A stretch of DNA of 5,644 nt from NCBI GenBank assembly GCA_964517075.1, contig CAZFAT010000420.1:1-5644 (forward strand), read 5' to 3'. Within the stretch, counting starts at the first letter, position 1. Every line of letters begins with the position of its first letter. Below are positions 1 through 5,320 of this stretch, one piece after another. The stretch comes from CAZFAT01 sp964517075 (lineage in GTDB: Bacteria; Acidobacteriota; Vicinamibacteria; Vicinamibacterales; SCN-69-37). The notes beneath the pieces were generated by a model. That model was not told where the DNA came from. It searched no databases and was given only the letters and a program-made list of their open reading frames with translations. Position numbers and translations under genes: made by a program.

Positions 1-278
1 ACCACTTCCCGGAACACTGGATTCCCATCCTCGGCCAGCGGACGAAGAACATCCACTTGAAGGAGTATTCGAAGAAGCTGCACGAGTTCAATCTGAATGC
101 GTTCCGGCTGCTGCTCGACGGCACGACGGACTGGCCGAAGGTGCTCGACGCGCTGGACGCCGTGGGCTATCGGGGCTACCTGACCTTCGAGTACTTCAAT
201 CCCTTCCCGCACTGGCCCGAGGCCATCGTGTACCACACGTCAGACGCGCTGGATCGGATGCTGGGGAGGAAGGCATAG
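1..278 (+). CDS. Sugar phosphate isomerase/epimerase, C-terminal part (5'-truncated by window edge)
   Basis: The reading frame is open from base 3 and ends with TAG at 276-278, giving 91 visible residues; the start lies left of the window. The TTG at 57 is an internal Leu codon, not a start. Visible features are a K-N-I-H-L-K-E-Y segment, which resembles the late beta-strand of AP-endonuclease-2/xylose-isomerase-like TIM barrels (PF01261), then D-G-T-T-D-W followed by a helix, G-Y-R-G-Y-L-T-F-E-Y-F with a Glu at the usual place of the last metal ligand, and a C-terminal helix with H-T-S-D-A-L-D-R. Family members isomerise or epimerise sugars and cyclitols (IolE/IolI-like) using a divalent metal in the cytoplasm; the substrate is unknown here. 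The gene converges on the minus-strand aminotransferase, so the two do not share a transcript, although they may share a pathway. The fold is fairly sure and the exact activity is not. Confidence 0.8.
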   Translation, partial: HFPEHWIPILGQRTKNIHLKEYSKKLHEFNLNAFRLLLDGTTDWPKVLDALDAVGYRGYLTFEYFNPFPHWPEAIVYHTSDALDRMLGRKA

Positions 279-279
279 G

Positions 280-354
280 GTTATCGGTTCCCGGTTGTCG
301 GTTTGCGGTTACTGAGGACCGTCGACCGAAAACCGACAACTGAGAACCGAGAAC
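280..354. repeat. Inverted pair of heptamer arrays forming a long imperfect hairpin between convergent genes
   Basis: Positions 281-308 are four consecutive 7-mers (TTATCGG, TTCCCGG, TTGTCGG, TTTGCGG). Positions 326-353 are four 7-mers in the opposite orientation (CCGAAAA, CCGACAA, CTGAGAA, CCGAGAA). The arms 280-308 and 326-354 pair at 25 of 29 positions around a 17-nt loop. The element starts 2 nt after the isomerase stop codon and ends 14 nt before the aminotransferase stop codon, so either transcript would form the hairpin at its 3' end. A role as a bidirectional transcription stop or 3'-end stabiliser is inferred from position. There is no U-tract, so it is not a canonical intrinsic terminator. 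Confidence 0.8.
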
Positions 355-368
355 ACGCCGGGGAGCCG

Positions 369-1763
369 CTACCGCTTCACTGTCATCGTCTCTGACAAGA
401 GCTTTTCCACCGCACCAAAACAGACCCCCAGCGCGGCGACGCTGTCCGTGGCCTCCGCCTCCGTCATCGTCAGCGGCGGGGCAATGCGGAGCACCTTCTT
501 TGACAGCGGGCCCATGATGTGGACCGCCCGGCCCTGCTCGTCGCCGCGATAGGCCGCGAGGACACACGCGTTCGCGACCTCGTTGGCGGTGTGGCCGGCG
601 AACTCGCGGATCTCCACGCCCCACACCATGCCGCCGTCCTCGCCGCGCACGTGCGTGACGAAGGGCAGCTGCTTGAGAGTGACCAGCCCTCGCTCGATGA
701 TGCGCGACGCGCGGCGAGCCTGGCCGAGAATGTCCTGGCTCTCGAAGATGTCCAGCGTCGCGAGCACGGCCGCCGCGCCGAGCGGGTGCGCGCTGAACGT
801 GTCGGACGCCTCGCCGTAGGACAGGGCTCCGAAAACGTCGCGACGGCCGGCGGCGCAGGCGACGGGAATGCCGTTGCCCAGCCCCTTGCCGAGCACCACG
901 ATGTCCGGCTCGAGTCCGTAGGTCTCGAACGCGTACATGTGCCCCGTCCGGCCGAAGTTGGCCTGGATTTCGTCCAGGATGAAGATGATGTCGTGCTCGC
1001 GGCAGAAGGCCTGGAGGAGCTGGAGGTAGCCCTTCGGCGGATGAAACGACCCGCCGCCGCCGAGATATGGCTCAGTGATCAGGCACGCGATGCCGCGCCC
1101 CTCGCGGGCGATCGCGTCGAGCTCGGCGCGATACGGTGCGGGGTTGAACGGCGCGTCGCGCAGCGAGACGTCGCGGCATTCGTCCTTGGGAAACGACACG
1201 AAGCGCACGCGTGGATCGCGGTTGCGGTCCTGCTCGCTGCCGGTGACGGCCTCGGCCAGTCCTTTCTTGCCGTGGAACCCGTCGCGGGTGGCGATGATGA
1301 GGTCACGTGTGGGATCGCGCGCGAGCGCGGCCCAGAGCGCCTTTTGCACCGCTTCCGAGCCGGAGGCGGCCCAGAGAATCTGTTCGAGCCGCCGCCCGCC
1401 CGCGGGTGCCTGCAGGTTCGCGGTGAGCCGGCGCACCGCCTCCGCCTCGAGATGCGAAATCGCGTTGTACGCCGTGAGCGGCGCGGCTTCGAAGTACTCC
1501 GCGTCGGGGAGCGCCACGGACCAGCCGAGATAGTCGAGTAACCGGCGCTGCCACTCCACGGGATTGTGGCCGAGGTTCGCCACGAGTACCCCCGATGTGT
1601 AGTCGTAGAGCTTGCGTCCCTCGGCCGTCCAGTGAAACACGCCCGCGCTCTTCGCAATGGCGAGCTGGGTGGGCGTGAACGTGCGGAGCGACGTGGGCTC
1701 GCGCTCCTCGATCAGACGCCGGACGGCGTTGGACGCCGGTTCGTTGGGATGTTCAATGGACAT
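369..1763 (-). CDS. Class III aminotransferase (PLP-dependent, aspartate aminotransferase superfamily)
   Basis: The product is a 464-residue cytoplasmic enzyme that moves an amino group between an amino donor and a keto or aldehyde acceptor through pyridoxal phosphate. The class III hallmarks appear in order: S-G-S-E-A (134-138) for phosphate binding, F-H-G (163-165) for ring stacking, E-P (231-232), L-D-E-I-Q-A-N-F-G-R-T-G (263-274) with D264 contacting the PLP nitrogen and Q267, G-K-G-L-G-N-G (292-298) with K293 as the predicted Schiff-base lysine, and T-F-S-A-H-P-L-G (322-329). All catalytic positions are intact and the length is normal. I chose ATG 1763 because it lies 2 nt after the stop of the upstream oxidoreductase gene and the homologous sequence begins there. 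The frame stays open for 102 more codons upstream, but that stretch lies inside the oxidoreductase gene. No strong Shine-Dalgarno is visible, which fits translational coupling. The acceptor cannot be read from sequence: GABA, ornithine, glutamate-semialdehyde and amino-sugar enzymes all share these motifs. Confidence 0.93.
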   Translation of the reverse strand: MSIEHPNEPASNAVRRLIEEREPTSLRTFTPTQLAIAKSAGVFHWTAEGRKLYDYTSGVLVANLGHNPVEWQRRLLDYLGWSVALPDAEYFEAAPLTAYNAISHLEAEAVRRLTANLQAPAGGRRLEQILWAASGSEAVQKALWAALARDPTRDLIIATRDGFHGKKGLAEAVTGSEQDRNRDPRVRFVSFPKDECRDVSLRDAPFNPAPYRAELDAIAREGRGIACLITEPYLGGGGSFHPPKGYLQLLQAFCREHDIIFILDEIQANFGRTGHMYAFETYGLEPDIVVLGKGLGNGIPVACAAGRRDVFGALSYGEASDTFSAHPLGAAAVLATLDIFESQDILGQARRASRIIERGLVTLKQLPFVTHVRGEDGGMVWGVEIREFAGHTANEVANACVLAAYRGDEQGRAVHIMGPLSKKVLRIAPPLTMTEAEATDSVAALGVCFGAVEKLLSETMTVKR

Positions 1764-1765
1764 GG

Positions 1766-3037
1766 TTATCTCGCATAGAGCACGGCCGGCGCCGCGTCGC
1801 CAGGCCACTGCAGACTGAGCCGATCGGGTTCCACGCGGACGACGCCGTCGGGCCGGCCGCGGGCGGCGGATTCGAGGATGGCTTCCATGGCCTGGATGGC
1901 CGCGACCACCTGCCGGTCGGCACCCAGATCGTTGTACGCCAGGGCGCGCATGGCCGCGAGCCGTTCGCGCCGCGCGCCGGCCGGACCGCCGAACTCGACG
2001 AACGCGACCTCTTCGACGAAGCGCCGTAGGATCTCGACGCCGTACCCGCGCTGCGTGCGTTCGCCCCACGGCTCGATCGCCACGCCGTTGTAGTGGGTGT
2101 TGATCGTGGTCTTCATGGCGGTGGGCGTCTTCCCCTCAATCGTCAGCTCGACACCCCGCTTGCGGGAGTGACCGTTCCACACGCCGTTGTCGAACCGGAA
2201 CTGCACTTCCTGTTCAACGTATCCCGGAAAGTTGTCCGGGTGCACCCAGCTCGTGTGGATGTCGAACGCCGCCTCGCGGCCGTCCGGGTATTCGTAGATC
2301 AGGCGGAGCTGCGTCGAATCCCAGGTGTCGCCGTCGGCCGGACCGACCAGGCCGCGCTGGCCGGTGCACGCCACCGTCTTGAGGCGGCCGCCGAACGTGA
2401 AGTCGATGAGCTTGATGTAGTGCACCGCGACGTAGGTACCGGGATTGCGTCCACGAATCCACTCGGCGAACTGGCCGGTGGAGACGCTCTTGGGCTCGAG
2501 GAGCGAGCAGTAGCCGTTGTTCACGTGCCGCAGATCGCCGTCGTGGACGAGCGTGCGGAGCCGCTTGTGATCAGGGTCCGACAGCTTGTGGTACACGACT
2601 TTCGCGAGCACGCCGCGTGCCGTCGCGAGCGCGACGAGTTCGTCCAGCTCGGCCAGTGACAGCACCGACGGCTTCTCGATCAGCACGTGGCAGCCGGCTT
2701 CGAGGGCTTGCTTGGCGGCGGCGAAATGCCGGTTGTCCGGGCTCGCCACGCAGACGAAGTCCACGCCGGCGGCGAGGAGCTGGTCCATGGCGTCCGGGCC
2801 CGCGGCGCTCATGAAGTCCGCGACGCGCTGGCCGGCGCGGGCCTTGTAGGCGCGCGCCCGGTCACCCGTGCGCGTTGCCACCGCGGCAAGCTCCACGTCC
2901 ACGACGCCGAAGTCGCGCCGGTAGAGGCCGTCGGCATGCAGTGCCTCGAACATCGGTCGGTAGGTGTCGTCGAAGATCATGCCCATGCCGACCATGCCAG
3001 CCCGCAGGCGCGGCGGCGGGGAAGACGTCGCGGTCAT
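1766..3037 (-). CDS. Gfo/Idh/MocA family NAD(P)-dependent oxidoreductase
   Basis: The product is a 423-residue cytoplasmic protein. The N-terminal Rossmann fold shows G-M-V-G-M-G (14-19) for dinucleotide binding, a beta-strand ending V-A-S-P (97-100), and the family E-K-P signature (121-123) with K122 as the usual catalytic or cofactor-contacting lysine. The C-terminal alpha/beta domain follows, with H-Y-I-K-L-I-D-F at 206-213. Relatives oxidise or reduce hydroxyls of sugars, inositols and their derivatives using NAD(P). The D-x-x-x-H dyad of classical members is not cleanly present: H206 can be aligned, but the Asp four residues before it is Tyr202. ATG 3037 is the only start that leaves a normal lead into the Rossmann strand; the ribosome site before it is weak. 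The gene is first in a two-gene unit with the aminotransferase, 2 nt apart, so the two probably modify the same molecule in turn. The repeat-filled gap upstream should hold its promoter, but I see no clear -35/-10 pair. Confidence 0.92.
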   Translation of the reverse strand: MTATSSPPPRLRAGMVGMGMIFDDTYRPMFEALHADGLYRRDFGVVDVELAAVATRTGDRARAYKARAGQRVADFMSAAGPDAMDQLLAAGVDFVCVASPDNRHFAAAKQALEAGCHVLIEKPSVLSLAELDELVALATARGVLAKVVYHKLSDPDHKRLRTLVHDGDLRHVNNGYCSLLEPKSVSTGQFAEWIRGRNPGTYVAVHYIKLIDFTFGGRLKTVACTGQRGLVGPADGDTWDSTQLRLIYEYPDGREAAFDIHTSWVHPDNFPGYVEQEVQFRFDNGVWNGHSRKRGVELTIEGKTPTAMKTTINTHYNGVAIEPWGERTQRGYGVEILRRFVEEVAFVEFGGPAGARRERLAAMRALAYNDLGADRQVVAAIQAMEAILESAARGRPDGVVRVEPDRLSLQWPGDAAPAVLYAR

Positions 3038-3086
3038 GACGCCAAAGGGTATCAGACGTGTCGGAACTGACGCAGCGGGGGCATCT

Positions 3087-3229
3087 GGCTATTGGTTATT
3101 GGCTATTGACTATCGCGATTGGGTTATTGGGTTATCGATCGGCTATCGGGCTATCGGGCTATCGGGCTATCGGCTATCGAGTGATCGGGCTATCGGGTGA
3201 TCGGCTATCGGGTGATCGGGGCTATCGGG
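3087..3229. repeat. Degenerate tandem array of 7- to 8-bp units, consensus YTATYGG(G)
   Basis: About eighteen units are visible. The left half (3089-3131) has 7-bp units such as CTATTGG, TTATTGG and CTATTGA, with the final copy TTATTGGG lengthened to 8 bp. From 3143 the unit is 8 bp: CTATCGGG repeats exactly three times at 3143-3166, then mixes with variants CTATCGG, CTATCGA, TGATCGG and GTGATCGGG to 3229. The array lies in the 271-nt gap (3038-3308) between the Uma2 gene and the oxidoreductase gene, both on the minus strand. Frames through it give low-complexity peptides and no credible protein. The rest of the gap (3038-3086 and 3230-3308) holds nothing I can recognise. The array may serve as spacer, transcript 3' end or leader; its function is unknown. 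Confidence 0.9.
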
Positions 3230-3308
3230 CGAGGTCACGGCGCAGTGCCTTCATCCATCGACAGAGAATAGGGCTTGACAGTCGTCCGGCCGGGCGCGGT
3301 TCGCGTGG

Positions 3309-3848
3309 TCACTCCTCGAAGACGTCCGTCACCCGCAGCCGAAGCTCCGGCAGCACGGCCGATCGAAGCACCTGTCGCACACCGAAGCGCCGGACACGCG
3401 GAAGAGCCTCGAGCTCGCGGACCTCGATCTGGCCGCGCCGCGGAACGACCAGCCAGCACTCGCGCACGCCGTAGCGTGCGTACCACGCAAGTTTTCGGCC
3501 GCGGTCGCGGCGTACGGTGCCGGTGGACAGAACCTCAACGACCAAATCCGGCGGGCCCCAGATCTGTCGGGACACGATCGATCGTCTCGCCGTCGAGACG
3601 AACACCACGTCGGGCTGCACGATCAGCGCGCGCTCGGCATCGAGCACGACATCAATCGGCGCGACCACGACGCGTCCCAGCCCCCGCGGCCGGACGTGGG
3701 CGTCGAGCAGCACGACCAGCCGCGTGACCAGGGCCTGGTGCGAGTAGAGGGGCGAGGGCGCATCGCGCAGGATCCCCCACTCGAGCTCGCGGCGCCTCAG
3801 CGTTTCCGCGCCATCCAGGTAGTCCGCCACCGACAGCCGACGCTCCAT
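3309..3848 (-). CDS. Uma2 family protein (DUF820, PD-(D/E)XK nuclease-like fold)
   Basis: The product has 179 residues, close to the usual size for Uma2 proteins (PF05685). Recognisable elements are an N-terminal S-V-A-D-Y-L helix, S-H-Q (36-38), a strand with Q-P-D-V-V-F-V (78-84), the signature G-P-P-D-L-V-V-E-V-L-S (98-108), and R-D-R-G-R-K-L-A-W-Y-A-R-Y-G-V-R-E-C-W (114-132). D80, D101 and E105, with K119, are the probable counterparts of the restriction-endonuclease-like active site. The family is expanded in cyanobacteria, Chloroflexi, planctomycetes and Acidobacteriota and is often annotated as putative endonuclease, but no general biological role is established. ATG 3848 is chosen because a GAGGA-type Shine-Dalgarno (genomic 3856-3859, AGGA on the minus strand) lies 7 nt upstream and the family's N-terminus starts here; the frame stays open to 3950 with non-homologous sequence. 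The gene is divergent from the VOC gene and appears to be its own unit. Confidence 0.9.
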   Translation of the reverse strand: MERRLSVADYLDGAETLRRRELEWGILRDAPSPLYSHQALVTRLVVLLDAHVRPRGLGRVVVAPIDVVLDAERALIVQPDVVFVSTARRSIVSRQIWGPPDLVVEVLSTGTVRRDRGRKLAWYARYGVRECWLVVPRRGQIEVRELEALPRVRRFGVRQVLRSAVLPELRLRVTDVFEE

Positions 3849-3855
3849 CGATTGA

Positions 3856-3859
3856 TCCT
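3856..3859 (-). promoter_or_regulatory. Shine-Dalgarno (AGGA) fixing the Uma2 start
   Basis: On the minus strand this reads AGGA, 7 nt before ATG 3848. It supports that start over the longer open frame reaching 3950. Confidence 0.65.
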
Positions 3860-3864
3860 CGCGA

Positions 3865-3881
3865 CGACGATGCCATCGTCG
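3865..3881. promoter_or_regulatory. 17-nt perfect palindrome (8-1-8) in divergent promoter region, candidate operator
   Basis: CGACGATG and CATCGTCG flank a single central C, making a perfect inverted repeat. It lies 17 nt upstream of the Uma2 start codon, just before its ribosome site, and about 97 nt upstream of the VOC start codon. Such symmetry and location suit a dimeric repressor or a small RNA stem. A match of this length somewhere in a window this size could also occur by chance, so the functional call is tentative. Confidence 0.35.
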
Positions 3882-3964
3882 GTGGCGGAAAAGCAAATGG
3901 AGGTCAGCGCAGACTGACGGGTGACGCCGGCGGGCCGCTGCGGTTACCATTCGTCCGGCGGACC

Positions 3965-3970
3965 AGGAGG
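3965..3970 (+). promoter_or_regulatory. Consensus Shine-Dalgarno AGGAGG for the VOC gene
   Basis: AGGAGG ends 7 nt before ATG 3978. It decides the start of the VOC protein against the in-frame ATG at 3921, which would add 19 residues unlike the family. Confidence 0.85.
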
Positions 3971-3977
3971 AGGGCGC

Positions 3978-4361
3978 ATGGCGCCGGCAACGGGGTTATC
4001 GACGATTGGCCAGATCGCGATGCGGGTGCGTGACCTCGACCGCGCCGTGGCGTTCTACCGGGACACGCTGGGATTGCCGTTCCTGTTCAAGGCGCCGCCG
4101 CAACTCGCTTTCTTCGATTGCGGCGGCATCCGGCTGTTGCTCGACGTGCCCGAGGATCAGGAATCCGATCACCCCGGGTCCATCCTCTATTTCACCGTGG
4201 ACGACATCCGTGCCATGCACGAGACACTCACCGGTCGCGGCGTCAGCTTCCGCCGAGAGCCCCACCTGATTGCCCGCCTCTCCGATCGCGAGGTCTGGAT
4301 GGCATTCTTCGACGACACCGAGGGCAACACGCTCGCGCTGATGTCCGAGCCGCGGCTGTGA
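3978..4361 (+). CDS. VOC superfamily (glyoxalase/bleomycin-resistance/dioxygenase fold) protein
   Basis: The product is 127 residues, the size of a single VOC domain made of two beta-alpha-beta-beta-beta modules. Module 1 is seen in I-G-Q-I-A-M-R-V-R-D-L-D-R-A-V-A-F-Y (10-27), L-G-L-P-F and F-F-D-C-G-G-I-R-L-L-L-D-V-P (45-58). Module 2 is seen in I-L-Y-F-T-V-D-D-I (69-77), R-G-V-S-F and F-F-D-D-T-E-G-N-T-L-A-L-M-S-E (110-124). Members isomerise, epimerise or cleave small organic molecules, or bind drugs, usually with a divalent metal. Aligned by eye, the usual His/Glu ligand positions are Q12, L53-L55, Y71 and A120, so the classical metal site looks absent. The start is set by a consensus AGGAGG 7 nt upstream. 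The gene is divergent from Uma2 and convergent with thpR, with no operon partner, so its substrate is unknown. Confidence 0.92.
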   Translation: MAPATGLSTIGQIAMRVRDLDRAVAFYRDTLGLPFLFKAPPQLAFFDCGGIRLLLDVPEDQESDHPGSILYFTVDDIRAMHETLTGRGVSFRREPHLIARLSDREVWMAFFDDTEGNTLALMSEPRL

Positions 4362-4398
4362 CGCCTCGTGCCGCGTCGAAACGCATGGGTGGCTTTTC

Positions 4399-4465
4399 TT
4401 CAGACCTTCATTTCTTCACATTGTTCTGACTTCTAACTTCTGGCTTCTGACTTCTACCTTGCCCC
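4399..4465. repeat. Heptamer array, unit TTCTGAC (GTCAGAA on the minus strand)
   Basis: Six contiguous 7-mers run from 4424 to 4465: TTCTGAC, TTCTAAC, TTCTGGC, TTCTGAC, TTCTACC, TTGCCCC. More degenerate TTC-led units precede them (TTCAGAC at 4399, TTCATTT at 4407, TTCACAT at 4415). The array lies between the VOC and thpR genes and overlaps the 3' end of thpR, where it encodes a repetitive R-S-Q-K-P-E-V-R-S-Q tail. Confidence 0.85.
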
Positions 4466-5034
4466 TGCCCGAGTCTCGTCCTCTGACGCGCCACGTACTC
4501 CTGTCCGCCAGCGGTCGCGCGGCTCTCGAATAGGACGGTCTCCCCGACGGACAGGCGGCCGAGGACGGCATTCGTGTGGCCCTCGAGCAGCGCTGGCACG
4601 CGGAGCCCGGCGGCGTCGCGCACACGAGCCAGTGTGAGGTGCGGCTGGAACGGGCGATCGTCGGGCGCAACACCGGCCAGCGACAGCCGCGCCGCGACCT
4701 GGTGTTGCAGGTCCCGGAGTCGTTGAGCGCCCGCCGTCACTCCGGCCCAGATCACCCGCGGGCGGCGAGCGCCCGGAAAGGCTCCCGTCCCGCCGAGCAC
4801 CATCTCGAACGGCGGAACGTCGATCGGCGGCTCGAGTGCCTGCTCGATGGCTTGCGTGCGTGATGGGTCCGCCTCGCCGATGAACTGTAGTGTCAGGTGC
4901 AGCCGTTCGGGCGCTGACCAGCTGATCCGCGCGCGTCGTGCGATGTCCTCGCAGCGCCCTCTGAGGTCGTCAATGAGCCGCGAGGCGGCGGCCTTCACAT
5001 CAGTAGGCAACTCAACGGCGACGAACAGCCTCAT
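4408..5034 (-). CDS. thpR: RNA 2',3'-cyclic phosphodiesterase (2'-5' RNA ligase family, LigT/ThpR)
   Basis: The product has 208 residues and belongs to the two-histidine (2H) phosphoesterase superfamily. It opens 2',3'-cyclic phosphates on RNA ends to 2'-phosphates, and homologues can also join 2'-5' linked tRNA halves in vitro. The N-terminus M-R-L-F-V-A-V-E-L-P is typical of the family and sets ATG 5034 as the start; the frame continues open to 5262 but that upstream stretch looks non-coding. The two catalytic motifs are both present, H46-L-T48-L and H132-L-T134-L, with R-P-F-Q-P before the second. The fold ends near residue 188 (F-E-S-R followed by G-Q-E-Y-V-A-R). The last 15 or so residues come from the heptamer repeat array, making the protein longer than the usual 180-190 residues. 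No strong ribosome site is visible. It appears to be a single-gene unit, divergent from the ComEA-like gene. Confidence 0.92.
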   Translation of the reverse strand: MRLFVAVELPTDVKAAASRLIDDLRGRCEDIARRARISWSAPERLHLTLQFIGEADPSRTQAIEQALEPPIDVPPFEMVLGGTGAFPGARRPRVIWAGVTAGAQRLRDLQHQVAARLSLAGVAPDDRPFQPHLTLARVRDAAGLRVPALLEGHTNAVLGRLSVGETVLFESRATAGGQEYVARQRTRLGQGQGRSQKPEVRSQNNVKK

Positions 5035-5320
5035 GAGCACGCAGAGTAACTGAAGGCCCCGCCGCTGGGTGCGGGCGGCAACTCGGGTTGCCACACAGGC
5101 CGGTCGCCCTCTTGCGACCGTCTCCCCGTGTTTGCATTCGGAGCTCACCGAGGGTTGGCCCTTGCGCGGCCCGCTCGTGACGCGTCGCCGCAAGCGCTGG
5201 ATCCAGTTGAGGTTACGAGGCACTCGTATGGCGGAGCGCCCGCCTGGCGAGCAACTTGCCATTCAGCCTGCCGGACGGCCGGCGGCAGGGGCCGCGGGCA
5301 ACAACTCAAGGAGAGCGAGC
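5035..5320. other. 286-nt divergent intergenic region, rich in inverted repeats
   Basis: This gap separates the starts of thpR and the ComEA-like gene and should hold both promoters; I found no clear -35/-10 pair. Inverted repeats include GGCAAC/GTTGCC around TCGG (5077-5092), CGGTCGC/GCGACCG around a 6-nt loop (5101-5120, extendable with GG/CC and ACAC/GTGT to 5093-5131), the palindrome CTGGATCCAG (5197-5206), TACGAG/CTCGTA around GCA (5214-5228) and CCTGCCG/CGGCAGG around 9 nt (5267-5289). Some are expected by chance in GC-rich DNA. The minus-strand frame open to 5262 encodes a basic peptide with no recognisable domain and I do not call it. Confidence 0.45.
5308..5313 (+). promoter_or_regulatory. 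Shine-Dalgarno AAGGAG for the ComEA-like gene
   Basis: AAGGAG ends 7 nt before ATG 5321 and selects that codon over the immediately following ATG at 5324. Confidence 0.8.

Noticed and set aside
519..1541. Long plus-strand open frame of 340 codons antisense to the aminotransferase
   Set aside because: The opposite strand encodes an intact class III aminotransferase with all motifs. Long antisense frames are common in GC-rich genes, and this translation is low-complexity with no domain.
1764..2069. N-terminal extension of the aminotransferase frame by 102 codons
   Set aside because: It overlaps the oxidoreductase coding region in another frame and reads as Arg-rich sequence. ATG 1763 right after the upstream stop fits the family's N-terminus.
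2093..2659. Plus-strand open frame of 188 codons antisense to the oxidoreductase
   Set aside because: It mirrors the codon structure of a well-supported gene, has no ribosome site and shows no recognisable motif.
3275..3280. Perfect TTGACA, a possible -35 box on the plus strand
   Set aside because: There is no -10-like hexamer at 16-18 nt downstream, and the next genuine plus-strand gene starts 700 nt away.
3058..3474. Plus-strand open frame through the tandem array giving I-G-L-S-G-Y-R type repeats
   Set aside because: The peptide periodicity simply reflects the DNA repeat, and the frame then runs antisense into the Uma2 gene.
4360..4377. GACGC/GCGTC inverted repeat after the VOC stop as a terminator
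   Set aside because: It has a 5-bp stem with an 8-nt loop and no following T-tract, which is too weak to support.
280..4465. Repeat arrays considered as CRISPR
   Set aside because: Units are 7-8 bp without spacers and no cas genes are present.
5207..5232. TTGAGG and TATGGC as a possible promoter for the ComEA-like gene
   Set aside because: The spacer is only 14 nt and the -10 match is poor.
5035..5262. Upstream extension of the thpR frame, about 75 codons
   Set aside because: ThpR proteins begin with the M-R-L-F-V-A-V-E-L-P strand; the extension is Arg-rich with no domain and lies over the hairpin-rich intergenic DNA.
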